Of a DNA stretch of 64,000 nucleotides, positions 52,693-64,000 are shown piece after piece (the first letter of the stretch is position 1; every line of letters begins with the position of its first letter). Source of the stretch: Oasisia sp. SBJ-2009. Lineage: Eukaryota; Annelida; Polychaeta; Sabellida; Siboglinidae. The DNA lies in assembly GCA_964017155.1 (NCBI GenBank), contig OZ024857.1, positions 39,464,141-39,528,140 on the forward strand. The letters run 5' to 3'. The notes beneath the pieces were generated by a model. The model was not told where the DNA came from and did no database searches. It saw only the letters and a program-made list of their open reading frames with translations. Made by a program: the position numbers and the translations under genes.

Positions 52693-54373
52693 ATAATGTC
52701 GTATTACACACGATATACACAGACAATAGATATTAATCCTAAATACAGACTACATACTTGTATAGATTGAAGGTGTTGATGGGTAAATACTAAAATAACA
52801 TTACAAAAAACCACCAGAGGGTCTGACAGTCCTAGCTGCAAGCAGACATACTCGAGTGTGACTTTATACAGACATCTCTTTGTGAATACCTTCATATTTG
52901 CTTCTGTAACAAATCTAACACGTTAAGTAAATATTATTTACAACATTCAAATCATCTGTACATATAAAGCTTGAATTTTAGTGTGATCCGTTATTGTATA
53001 TTATTAAACTTGTGTAGTCATTTTAAATAGATGTACCTCATCAATTACTTTAATATGTTTATTATGGTAGACGTTTATTCAAGCATTAATTATAAACTTT
53101 TTACAAGCTTTGAAGGTGTTTAAATAGATATTCTGTTAAGTAATTTAACTGTACTTTATAAGTCATATTAATACTTTTCGCTCTTTTCCTAAATCATTTT
53201 ATTTGTACAATGCACAGATCCACCAAGTGGCTAACAGTGCCATAAAATACATTAGTATTATAATTTCATATTTTATTCATAAAATTGTTTCATCAATCTC
53301 CACATATTAAAAAATATATAAAATATACTGGTGAACTGTCTTGCTGAGTGGTTTGTAACATTACTGCCAGAAGAAAGTGTATTCTAAGTATCTATCTGTA
53401 CAATGTATGAAAGCACTTATTCAAACAATCAGGGAATTTACTAGTAAAAATGCCCACCCTCCTACATGTTAATGCCTGACAATTTGATGCTCAAGAAAAT
53501 AAATGCCAACTAGGAGAAAATCGTTAATATACAAACACAATACTATGTACGGTGTGCATGTCTTCACAGAATCATACACACAGTGACACACAGTGAGTGA
53601 CACACATATGGAAAGACACGCATGCATGCACGCACACGTGCATGCACGCACACATACACACACTTTGTACTTTGGTGGTATTAGTCCATTCCATATTACA
53701 CTCCCAGTGGGACTTATTTTGCTAAAAAAAGTATTGCCTAACTATCCACATATAAAATTATTATCAGTATGTGTGCTAATCAAGCGCGCGTGCGCGTGCG
53801 TGTGTGTATTTACATTTTATTATATATATACATACACACACACACACATGTATATAGACATACTAAAATAGTTCCATTAGTTAACAAACCAATTTGAAGA
53901 AATATAAAATATATAATTACTAGATCTGATCAGTTCATGACAGCTAGGATTAATTGTTTCAGGACTCCTTTCAGGTATTCCGTTCACTCAGTGCTGTACT
54001 CATAGTCAGATGTACCACGTATATGTCCCTGTGTATAAAATGACGTCACATGATAAGCAATATGCATGCGTGGATAGTTTTGTTAAGTTTTGAGATAACC
54101 CTTTATGAAAGGAAAGTGGGAGTTCACACATGTGGGCAGCAATGCCTCACAGATAACAAAAGTCATTCATGTATGACGAGCCATGTAGGCGAGTTCTTTC
54201 ATCAAGTAGGCCAAACTATTGGCCTTTTCATAGTATTCAGATGAGGTCATTTCACAGATAGACGTGAACAAATTTGTAGCTTAGACATATACAAATTTGA
54301 CTTTTTATCAGCCATTCAGCAGGGATTCAGTTGAAGTTTAAAAAATAATAAATAACCTTAAGACTCAAGCATC
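52693..54373. other. H-I intergenic region
   Basis: AT-rich sequence with CA/GCAC patches near 53590-53660 and 53790-53860. No exon or transposon was recognised. The last 200 bases are the likely gene I 5' flank. Confidence 0.45.
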
Positions 54374-54821
54374 ATGTTTGACACTGGGACACGTCTACTG
54401 ACTTTGTTGTTTGTCATCTGTCAACAAAGTGGGGCAACTAAGCTGGGTAAGTTAAAATTGTACTCTTCAGTTTCACAAGAAACAGTTTTATAGGTGTAGG
54501 TATTTTCTCATAATCAGGTAATGGCTTGCACGAATACTATGTTGTGTGCCAGTTATAAATCAGATTAAATGTGACTTTTTATAAATATGGTTTCATAAAT
54601 GTACACGCACCTGCACACATACATTCACACATTTGCATAGACACCTGCATACACACCTGTACATGCATACACCTGTATACACACCTGCATGCACATGCCT
54701 ACACACACACCTACATACACACACCGACACACACACACCTGCATACATACACCTACACACCTAGAGACACTTAAATACACACGCCTACACACACCTACAC
54801 ACACATGCCTGCACGCCTACA

Positions 54822-54865
<44 letters not shown>

Positions 54866-57800
54866 CACACACCTGCACACACACATCTGTAACTTGTATG
54901 CACAGTTTGCACACACCTGTACATGCTCCTGCACACACACACACACACATGCAATCACATGCTTGCACACACACACACGCACACACACGCACGCACGCAC
55001 GCACGCACACACGCACGCAAACACACATGCAAAGTAACAGTAACATAAAAGTGTGGATCCATTATGACTTAATAAACGGATGCTAGAAATGTGTGACCTG
55101 TTCATTCACAACAATATTTCTTTATGTTTGCAGTTAACTCATTTGGATGTGTGTACACAAATGACGGCTATACCATTCTGCAATGCAACCAGCCCTACAC
55201 TGTGCATGTTGTGAATGCAACCATTGGAATAAGTTCAAAACAGTGTCGGGATGGTAATAAATGCTGCCCCTCGCCTACAGATGTCAATGCTGAAGAATCC
55301 AGTAATGATATGCAAGAACTTAGGCAGAGATGTGATGGATGGAATAAATGTGAAGTTGTTATCTTCAAGAAGAACATTAGCGGGGAAATTACTGACTACG
55401 AATCAGTTAATTATATGTGCCGGAGATCAGGTAAGCTCTTATTGCATGTTTGACTATAAAATCAATCAATTGACAACATGACCACATGTCTGCAAATATT
55501 ACAGTAAAGAAGGAGACAAATGATTAGATTTTTTATTGGCGACAATGTTAATGTTTTTTTTATAGTTGTGCACAAAATAATAATTTTATTTTAATGCAAC
55601 AACACAAGTTTTTTCTTCATATTGTTGTGACCTACTGTGGAACTGTCACAAAATCCTACAATTCCACTTCCATTCCACTTGAAACACAAGAAGAATCTAT
55701 ATTCATATCTGGATATGTATGGGAGTTACATGTTCATGTGTACACAGTCATTCAGCCACCAGACATTACTTACACCACTGCCCACATAACTATTGTAGTT
55801 CCATCTCAATATCATCACTGGACTTTATAATTATTCATGTACAGTCAAACTTGGCTTTACTGTCACCTTGATAGTACAGCCACCTTCCAAATAAGGTCAC
55901 CTTAGAATGGTCCCAAATTATTGCCATATATAGTAAAGGATAGAAAGACAGTCCTACTAATATGATCACCTCTAACTCTGTATTCAAGTCATATTTTACA
56001 AAGTCCTTAGGGTGACCCTACTGTACACTGAACTGATGTAATATATTAACATACATTAACATTAGTGTCACCCAAACTGCTAGTCACAACATTCATTTCT
56101 ATTTCTGTTCTTTTGCAGTGAAATCTGAAGGTTGCCAAAATAAAAAGAACGACTTCTTCGAGTTGAAATGTAAAGACCAACAACATATTTACATATTGTA
56201 TTCATATTTGATAAGATATACATCCTATACACCATGTGGGAAGAGGACAGGTATTTCTTGCAGTCAGTACGCATCTACACGGCACATACAACAACTGAGG
56301 GACTCATGTGATGGACGGGAACGATGTGAAGTAACTGTGGCCAAGGAACGATGCTATAAGTATTATAACTACCGAGGAATGACTGGCTATGAAGCAATTT
56401 ACTATTTCTGCATCAACAATACTTCAGGTATGTTACTAATATTGCATTGCTTGAACTAAACAGTCAAAGCATAGTAGCCTTGAGTAGTCAGAATGGACAT
56501 GGAGCAGGAGGTCATTGACTTGACATTTCATTTAACTTGTCTTGAATGTGACTTGAGTCAGAGCCTTTCCAAGGTGGTACCTGGTAATCAGAAACCATCT
56601 CCCGCTGTCTGGTACTTAAAGAAGTAAGATACTCAGTGAAAAACTCCTGCTCTCTGGTACTTAAATAAATAAAATACTCCGTCAAAAATGTGCATCACAA
56701 TCACAACCAACAAATAGTAGTACAGAAACCTATATGAGTTTAATACATCATCATGTTTAAAAAACAAACAAATGAACACTGACTTGACTGTAGATTGAAT
56801 GGACTGTTGAACTTTAATTAGTGATACGGAACTTGTCTTGGAATTCAAAGATATGACTCATAATTTGGCTTGGGTCAATGCATGTTTACTTCATTTGCCA
56901 ATTTGATACCTGCTAACAATCTTGACTGTTTGTGATGCAGCAGATGGCAGATATCTTACAACTGTTGCGAGAAAGTATTGTCGTGACAGTCTATAACATT
57001 GATTTAGAGTAGATTGTGTGTATCAATAACCATGACTTACATCAACACCACATTTGATAGTAAAGCTACTTAAAGGGAAAAATATCTTGTGCATGGCTGA
57101 ATTGCTTGTCATAAATTTAGCTTTAGCATCAAAGAATACTAATTAATATTGCGTCTGCCACTGTAACAACACTGTGAGAAAAACACCCACTGCTACTGTT
57201 ACAGAAGCTGTCACAACCACAGCAGTGCCAATCACCACAACAGCTGTGTGGACCAAAACAACATTGCCCACAACTGCCCAAGTGGAACAGTCTACAACTG
57301 CCCAAGATGGACAGCCCACAACTGCCCAAGTGAGCCTAACCACAGATAGCAGAGAGACCAGCAGACATCAATCACCAGGCAGACAAACCACATGCAGTCA
57401 AACAAATACAGGTAAGAATCAACTACGAGTTTCTAACATAGTTATGTCACAATATATATCTATCAACAAATAATTACTCCAACATCCATCCCATCCAAAT
57501 TACACCCTATCAAATCAATTAAAAAAATTAATAACATTTGTATAATCACTTTTTTGTCATAGGGAGAAGGCTGGAATTGGTGATATTATGAATTTCATAT
57601 TAGTATTAGTTACATAACATTTTAACAGTTTAATGTAACAAGACCGTGCCTGAGTGTTACTGTGTTGTTGTTGCAGGTCTCATAGTGGGTCTAGTTACAG
57701 CAACTTGTGTTGTGGTCATCACTGCTGTCTTGGTCGTCTTAGTATGCATAAGGAGGTAGGTAATTTTGGGTCTTGCTTTGTGATTTGTTTAATAAATAAC

Positions 57801-58761
57801 TATTACAATGTACAAAACCATTTTGTTTGTATTATATTCATCATTACCTCTGATCATTGACATGTCGTTTCCATTAATATGGATTGGAGATAACAAGTTT
57901 GCCACTTCAATTTCAAATATTTTGCAGAACTGTTTTCGGTATATATTGTTTCTGTTACACTCTGTTTCTTGCAAAGCGTGAAATCAAGTCCACAGGATGA
58001 ATATTGACACTTGACACTGGGTTTTCCTTGTGGTAGCTGTGATGGTCAGTTAATTGGAGGAGTCTCATACGAATCTTCTTTGAAAGCACATTTATGTCGT
58101 ACAAATGTTTTTATTTCAAAAGGAAGTTGTTTACTTTCTCAAGCAATAGGATGGACCATTCTGTAGCACAATCTATGTTATCTTCTTGCACAGACACAGA
58201 GGGCCGGCCCGTGGGCCAGTCACAGACAATAATCCTACACAGCCAGACACAAATCTGTATGCGACCACAGACTCCAACCAACCAACACCACCTCAGATCA
58301 ATCCATATGAATCTGTAGAGTGTCCATCTGGTGGTGAACATGTGTACTACAATGAGCAGACTGGAGTGAGAGCGGCGAAGAAGAAACGACAGAACAAACT
58401 CCAGACTTCACGAGACGTTGCACTTGATGAGTTGTACAGCAAGCCAAACAAACAGACCAAACCTGGGAATGACTCGGAAGACTATGACTATGTGTGGTCA
58501 GCTGGGGGGAGTGGAGGGGCTGGGGGGAGTGGAGGGAAGAGGGAAGAGGAAGGAAAATTAAATGCACAAAACCAGGACCTAGAATATGTAGACATTGACC
58601 ACAGTGGGAACCCAGACAAACGGCCACAGGGTATTAACCCAAGTTCACCAGGGGTCACGTACACTGAAGTCCAGCGTAAGAAGGACGCAGCCACTGACCA
58701 GCAGGTGGAGACACCTGGTGACAGCGACATGCAGATGGTCGAAAACGAACTCTATAATTAA
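54374..58761 (+). CDS. Gene I: two-lectin-domain, mucin-stalk receptor with two ITIM motifs
   Basis: Exons are 54374-54446, 55134-55430, 56119-56427, 57205-57411, 57677-57755 and 58194-58761, totalling 1533 nt and 510 residues, unbroken. The order is signal peptide MFDTGTRLLTLLFVICQQSG; SUEL-like domain 1 (25-123; CCPSPTD, CDGWNKC, YESVNYMC); SUEL-like domain 2 (124-226), which has lost the CCPS pair but keeps CDGRERC and YEAIYYFC; stalk (227-295) with three TTAQ repeats; TM segment GLIVGLVTATCVVVITAVLV; and tail (322-510). The tail has NLYATT, VYYNEQ, ELYSKPNKQ, DYDYVW, a short GSGGAG repeat, LEYVDI, VTYTEV and MVENELYN. The stalk acceptor is the least sure junction: the position used by paralogues (near 57152) reads GCG not CAG, so I chose TTACAG at 57204. 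Confidence 0.83.
54600..55030. repeat. CA/GCAC-rich simple repeat region
   Basis: ACAC, CTACAC and GCAC units fill intron 1 of gene I. Short Thr/His- or Cys/Val-rich ORFs here are repeat artefacts. Confidence 0.9.
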
Positions 58762-58849
58762 TTTTGTATTACATACACGATAAACATAGACTGTTTAAAT
58801 AGAAAATGATTTTATACACATAATAATAATAATTGTAAAACGTCTATAG
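58762..58849. other. Gene I 3' flank
   Basis: Similar to the F and G 3' flanks, with GATAAACATAGACTGTTTAA instead of the AATAAA seen after gene G. Confidence 0.5.
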
Positions 58850-59160
58850 TGTCACCTGGTGGTGGACATGTGTACTACACTGAGCACTCTGGGGTGAGAA
58901 GGGCAAAGAAGAAAGGACAGAACAAACTCCAGACATCACCAGACATTGAACTTGATGAGTTGTACACCAAGCCAAACAAACAGAGCAACCCTGAGAATGA
59001 TTGCGAACACTACGACTATGTGTGGACAATTGGGAGGAGTGGAGGGGCTGGGAGAACTGGTGGGGTTGGGAGCAGTGGAGGGACTGGAAGGAGTGGATGG
59101 GGCGGGCGAGTGGAGGGGATGGGGGAGTGGAATGGATGGGGAGAGTGGAGGGGATAGGGA
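58850..59160 (+). pseudogene. Orphan tail fragment 4
   Basis: It begins abruptly inside the tail: SPGGGHVYYTEHSGVRRAKKKG, then ELDELYTKPNKQSNPEND and HYDYVWTIGRSGGAG. It then runs into a minisatellite. There is no splice acceptor, start or C-terminal end. It resembles the tail of gene I and lies 88 bases after its stop, so it is probably a tandem partial duplication of that exon. Confidence 0.8.
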
Positions 59161-60520
59161 GAGTGAACTAGCTGGGGGAGTGGAGGGGCTGGGGAGAGTG
59201 GATGGGATAGGGAGAGTGGAGGGGATAGGGACAGTGGACTAGCTGGGGGAGTGGAGGGGCTGGGGAGAGTGGAGGGGATAGGGACAGTGGACTAGCTGGG
59301 GGAGTGGAGGGGCTGGGGAGAGTGGAGGGGATAGGGAGAGTGGACTAGCTGGGGGAGTGGAGGGGCTGGGGAGAGTGGAGGGGATAGGGACAGTGGACTA
59401 GCTGGGGGAGTGGAGGGGCTGGGGAGAGTGGAGGGGATAGGGAGAGTGGAGGGGATAGGGAGAGTGGACTAGCTGGGGGAGTGGAGGGGCTGGGGGAGTG
59501 GAGGGCCTTGGGAGAGTGAAGGAACTGGGAGAGTGGTGGGGCTTGGGAGAGTGAAGGAACTGGGAGAGTGGTGGGGCTGGGGAGAGTGGAGGGGCTTGGG
59601 AGAGTGAAGGAACTGGGAGAGGGGAGGGGCTGGGGAGAGTGGAGGGGCTGGGGAGAGTGGAGGGGCTTGTGAGAGTGGAGGGGCTTGGGAGAGTGGAGGG
59701 GCTGGGGAGAGTGGAGGGGCTTGGGAGAGTGGTGGGGCTGGGGAGAGTGGACTAGCTGGGGGAGTGGAGGGGCTGGGGAGAGTGAAGGAACTGGGAGAGT
59801 GGAGGGGCTGGGGAGAGTGGAGGGGCTTGGGAGAGTGGAGGGGCTTGGGAGAGTGGAGGGGCTGTGGAGAGTGGAAGGGCTGGGGAGAGTGGAGGGGCTG
59901 GGGAGAGTGGAGGGGCTTGGGAGAGTGGAGGGGCTGGGGAGAGTGGAGGGGCTTGGGAGAGTGGTGGGGCTGGGGAGAGTGGACTAGCTGGGGGAGTGGA
60001 GGGGCTTGGGAGAGTGAAGGAACTGAGAGAGTGGAGGGGCTGGGGAGAGTGGAGGGGCTTGGGAGAGTGGAGGGGCTTGGGAGAGTGGAGGGGCTGGGGA
60101 GAGTGGAGGGGCTTGGGAGAGTGGTGGGGCTGGGGAGAGTGGACTAGCTGGGGGAGTGTAGGGGCTGGGGAGAGTGAAGGAACTGGGAGAGTGGAGGGGC
60201 TGGGGAGAGTGGAGGGGCTTGGGAGAGTGGAGGGGCTTGGGAGAGTGGAGGGGCTGGGCAGAGTGGAGGGGCTTGGGAGAGTGGAGGGGCTGGGGAGTGG
60301 AGGGGATAGGGAGAGTGGACTAGCTGGGGAGTGGAGGGGCTGGGGAGAGTGGAGGAACTGGGAGAGTGGAGGGGCTTGGGAGAGTGGAGGGGCTAGGGAG
60401 AGTGGAGTGGCTGGGGAGGGTAGCGTGGCTGGGGGAGTTGATGGGTTGGGCGAATGGAGAGGTTGGGGAAATGTAGGGTTTGGAGGAATGGAGTGGCTGG
60501 GGGACTGGAGAGGTTGGGGA
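59035..60520. repeat. GSGG-type minisatellite with higher-order repeats, about 1.5 kb
   Basis: Units are variants of GGGGAGAGTGGAGGGGCT. Between 59130 and 59480 they are arranged in groups of three (about 53 bases) marked by GTGGACTAGCTGGG. Between 59500 and 60330 larger blocks of about 160-230 bases recur, marked by the same CTAGCTG word at 59752, 59984 and 60144. No coding function can be supported. Confidence 0.95.
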
Positions 60521-60923
60521 AGTTATCTGTGTTTAACGATTATCATTTCAAAACATTTGGATACATATCTGTTCTGTCTGTAATGTTTGAACCACAGTGG
60601 AGCTTAGAAACCAAGGTTGCACAACTGTGGTATTAATACTTGTCACTGTGGTGTCAAAGTCCTGGGTGTGTGAAGGTGTGTAACTGAAGCTCACAGCACC
60701 TGTTAGGACTCAGGCATTGGTTCCACACCTGGACCAGAGCTACTCTACTAAAATATTATTATTGAATTAATATTGTGTTAGTCTGGAATTTAGTAAAATG
60801 TGCTACTATTAAATGTAATTTTTAATTCCAATAAAATTACAAACCCTTATTTTATTCACTATATTGAATTCATTACTCGACATAAACAAATAAAGGTGTT
60901 ATTAGTGATGCTGCTGTTGCAAT

Positions 60924-60925
<2 letters not shown>

Positions 60926-60956
<31 letters not shown>

Positions 60957-60977
60957 AGCTGCTGCTGCTGCTGCTGC
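60926..60977. repeat. (CTG)n microsatellite
   Basis: CTG units with one CAG interruption, upstream of gene J. Confidence 0.95.
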
Positions 60978-61058
60978 CCAACTGTGCTGTCGTAAAAGGA
61001 AGGAGGAAGTTCACAACAAAAATAAATCACACAGGCTGCATGTCCTTTGCCACCCAAA

Positions 61059-61083
61059 TGTGCAGCCACGCATGACCACCAAC
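61059..61083 (+). promoter_or_regulatory. Conserved upstream block of gene J
   Basis: TGTGCAGCCACGCATGACCA lies 221 bases before the ATG and is a diverged copy of the block upstream of genes F and G. Since F and J are not recent duplicates, the shared position hints at function. Confidence 0.35.
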
Positions 61084-61732
61084 AGAGGTGCTCTGACCTG
61101 TAACAAGTTGAGTAGTTGTGTTCATTCAACTGGTGACCTCAGGAGCACACACAACAAACGAGAAGGATTGTGGAACAACTGAGCTACTCAACGAGGGTGC
61201 TACAGCGATGTGTGTGACTCGAATGTGGCCAAAAAGTAGTACTGAATAACACTAATTGTGTGAACGTTTCGGATTGCACATGGGTATCATGATGAGACTT
61301 CACGCAAAAACCTTCCTGTTAGTAGTGTTAGCACAGTGTGTGGGCTGTCAGCAGACTCAGACAATTAGACATGGTAAGTTCTAAATAACATCTCCGAACG
61401 ATTGAAATGGTTTGTGAAACAGTTCATGTACTATTAATATATATTCTGAATCAGTCATGACAATGTGACATCTTTCAATGTTTCATACAAAGTATAAACA
61501 GCAGCTAATAAAACAATCCAAATATGTAAACAGGATTTCTTGATCGCTGCCTAGTTATCTGTGATGTATGTTGTCGGGCATCAGTAGATGTAACGCATCA
61601 GTGCACGTGAGACATGTCAGTGTCCGGAAAGCCATTTACTTCCTGGTTCAAAACTTCTTTATTAATGCAGAGTATTCACCATAATGCCAGGCCTAATTAA
61701 ATTTATAACTGGCATAACTATCTGTTCATACA

Positions 61733-61734
<2 letters not shown>

Positions 61735-61795
<61 letters not shown>

Positions 61796-62205
61796 ATGTC
61801 TCTATGTCTGTCTGTGTCTGTGTCTGTGTCTGTGTGTCTGTGTGTCTGTGTGTCTGTGTGTCTGTGTGTCTGTGTGTCTGTGTGTCTGTGTGTCTGTGTG
61901 TCTGTGTGTCTGTGTGTCTGTGTGTCTGTGTGTCTGTGTGTCTGTGTGTGTGTCTGTGTGTCTGTGTGTCTGTGTGTGTGTCTGTGTGTCTGTGTGTGTG
62001 TCTGTGTGTCTGTGTCTGTGTGTCTGTGTGTCTGTGTGTCTGTGTGTCTGTGTGTCTGTGTGTCTGTGTGTCTGTGTGTCTGTGTGTCTGTGTGTCTGTG
62101 TGTCTGTGTGTCTGTGTGTCTGTGTGTCTGTGTGTCTGTGTGTCTGTGTGTCTGTGTGTCTGTGTCTGTGTCTGTGTCTGTGTCTGTGTCTATGTGTATG
62201 TCTCT
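61735..62205. repeat. (TCTG)n and (TGTGTGTC)n microsatellite
   Basis: TCTG units to about 61790, then TGTGTCTG-type units to about 62205, in intron 1 of gene J. Cys/Val/Ser-rich ORFs here are artefacts. Confidence 0.95.
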
Positions 62206-63825
62206 CTGTCTATGTCTCTGTCTAACTCTATTTCACTATTTCATTTCTACTTTCAGTCACTTCTTCAAGGTGTCGGTATACAAGAAATGCAACTTTGGTG
62301 CTCCACTGTCAAGAACACGAACGTATTTATGTTTCTAACATAATACTGGAGACAAGTGCCAGCTCATGCGTCAACAACAACAGCTGCTGCCCATCACAGA
62401 ATGTCTGTGCAACATTTGCGTCCACACAACAAGTGTGGCAACTGAAGAACTCTTGTCATGGAAGGCAGCAATGTCAAGTTAGAGTGGTGAACCAATGGTG
62501 CTATTACCAGTATTACAAGACAACATCTTCTGGAGGACGTCGCAAGACAACCACTCACAGACTGACTGATTACGAAACAGTTGACTAATTCTGTGTCAAC
62601 TACTCTCCAGGTACATTCCATTACAATGTAACTACAGTGGAGCCAGCATCTCTCAATAACTGTGTGTGACTTCGCATGTGATTATAAGCTTTGCCATCCT
62701 TCCTACATCATCAAACTCCAAACATTCCTGAAGGTGTTTATCTCAGAAGAGATCTGTTGTTGTATTGTGTGGACTGACTAGTGGACACACTGGACATTTA
62801 ACATAGTTTGGAACAAATGTAAAAAAAAACATGTGCACATCATTGTGTACAACTACTCAAAGTTAAAAAATCTGCATCAAATATCTGTTACAAATACTGA
62901 TATTTCATGTTGTGTCCTCAGGCACATATGAATTGAATTGAAATTTATTTTCAACAACAACAATTACTACATTATACATATCAACCTGAAGGAAGTGGTT
63001 GTTTACTTTCTGATCTTCCACAATAATGACCACTTAAAGCTGCTTAATTATGAACACCACTGGACAATATGTTACATCACTGACCACAGTCACATTACTG
63101 ACCGAGTGTCAATTCAATGCATACCTGGTAATAGCTAATATAGCATTCTCTTTCTTTCTGTTTGTAGTTAACAGATTTGGATGCGTCTACACAAATGGGG
63201 GCAACCTGATGTTGCAGTGTAACAATTCACAACGTATCCAAGTTGTCAACGCCACAGTGGGACAGAGTTCCCAGGTGTGTCGCGATGAGAGCAGATGTTG
63301 TCCATCAGCAGATGACTACCAGATATTTCAAAAATCCACACAATACCTGAAGTACAGATGTGATAGACGGCAGACATGTGATGTCACGGTCAGGCGGTTG
63401 ACAGGAAGATACACTGACTATGTATCTGTTAACTACATTTGTAAACATGATCCCACAGGTAGGCACACATTATGCATTTTAACTACGAAAATGATTGATA
63501 TTTGTTAGAAAAATAACATACATTGCCCGATCAGGATTGTCAAACCCGTTTAAGTGTCAGCAATATACTGTCTAATTATCTCTCTATGAGCAAAAGCTAA
63601 TAATGATGTAAGACATTTTGCAGGTGCTGGTAAAGATCATGTGTATTGTGAAACCCTACAACCACATATAATCAAAAAGTCATACTATTTTAACACTAAC
63701 ATTTGTGACTTTAAAGGGCATGTTGTTGCAGACTAAGAATGTGTGGAAACAGGTGACTATGGGGAAGAGTTGGTGGGAAATTAATACAGGTGTAAGCAGG
63801 ACTGGAAAAAAAGGGGATGAGTTGA

Positions 63826-63849
63826 TAGCACGCGCACGCACGCGCGCAT

Positions 63850-63885
<36 letters not shown>

Positions 63886-63915
63886 GCGAGAGCGAGAGCG
63901 AGAGAGAGACATAGA
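63826..63915. repeat. (CACG)n/(GA)n simple repeat
   Basis: GCACGC words followed by a GAGA tract, in the intron before lectin domain 3 of gene J. Confidence 0.9.
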
Positions 63916-64000
63916 GAGTCTGACTGCTTGGTGAACTGATTGTATTTTCTTTCTGTTTTCAGTAAAGTCTGTGGGCTGCCAGCATGAGAACAATGCTTCC

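Larger units (their letters stand above)
60521..61279. other. Upstream flank of gene J
   Basis: Contains a CTG repeat (60926-60977) and the conserved block near 61059. No exon was recognised. Confidence 0.5.
61280..64000 (+). pseudogene. Gene J, 3'-partial: multi-lectin receptor with nonsense codon in lectin domain 1
   Basis: Exons are 61280-61373 (signal peptide MGIMMRLHAKTFLLVVLAQC, then VGCQQTQ), 62257-62610, 63168-63458 and 63963 onward past the window end. All are phase 1. Lectin domain 1 has CCPSQNVC and CHGRQQC, but its final YFC motif is broken: TAA at 62586-62588 replaces the Tyr codon. Lectin domain 2 (VNRFGCVYTNGG, CCPSADD, CDRRQTC, YVSVNYIC) is most like domain 1 of gene I. The start of domain 3 (VKSVGCQHENN) is like domain 2 of gene I. 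So J is I-like with one more N-terminal lectin domain. Skipping exon 62257-62610 would keep frame, so the gene may still make a product. Stalk, TM and tail lie outside the window. Confidence 0.75.

Noticed and set aside
61684..62343. Cys/Val/Ser-rich ORFs of 127-219 residues
   Set aside because: Translation of TGTGTCTG microsatellite in an intron of gene J; the same reading frame runs by chance into the lectin exon.

Overview
This window is eukaryotic DNA from an invertebrate animal. The evidence is GT-AG introns, signal-peptide exons, several non-LTR retrotransposon reverse-transcriptase fragments, a MITE-like element and many microsatellites. I would guess a lophotrochozoan such as a mollusc, but nothing in the sequence fixes the species. 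No bacterial-type operons, rRNA or tRNA genes were recognised.

The window is one tandem multigene cluster, all on the + strand. The basic gene has a signal-peptide exon whose protein usually ends in Cys-Gln-Gln plus a few residues. One to three SUEL/galactose-binding-lectin-like exons follow, then a Ser/Thr-rich mucin-like stalk exon, a single transmembrane exon, and one long cytoplasmic-tail exon rich in tyrosine motifs. Every internal ectodomain exon is phase 1-1 and the TM-tail junction is phase 2. Most tails carry two ITIM-type motifs (for example LDYIEI and VTYAEI) 25-26 residues apart, a YSKP site, and a C-terminal MVENDLYS-like end. The encoded proteins look like inhibitory, immune-type lectin receptors.

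Layout: A (1-1534, 5' end missing, unusual YDTL tail); B (2979-7633, signal peptide plus four Cys-rich modules, apparently secreted, followed by a broken A-type tail exon at 7959); C (11292-15318); D (18440-22690, polyserine stalk); E (25265-29301); a repeat and retroelement region with an orphan tail (29465-35340); F (35570-41209, two lectin domains); two orphan tails with large minisatellites (42060-44420); G (44955-47446, damaged copy of F); another orphan tail with a minisatellite (48350-49406); H (49925-52692, nonsense codon in its lectin exon); I (54374-58761, two lectin domains); an orphan tail plus a 1.5-kb minisatellite (58850-60520); J (61280 to window end, at least three lectin domains, one with a nonsense codon).

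The cluster shows many signs of rapid turnover: segmental duplication (F/G), tail exchange (A versus D), tail-motif amplification (C, D, E), pseudogenes, and minisatellites that appear to have grown from a Gly-Ser-Gly-Gly repeat coded inside the tail exon. All gene models come from reading splice signals, phase and paralogue similarity by eye. No transcript data or database search was available.
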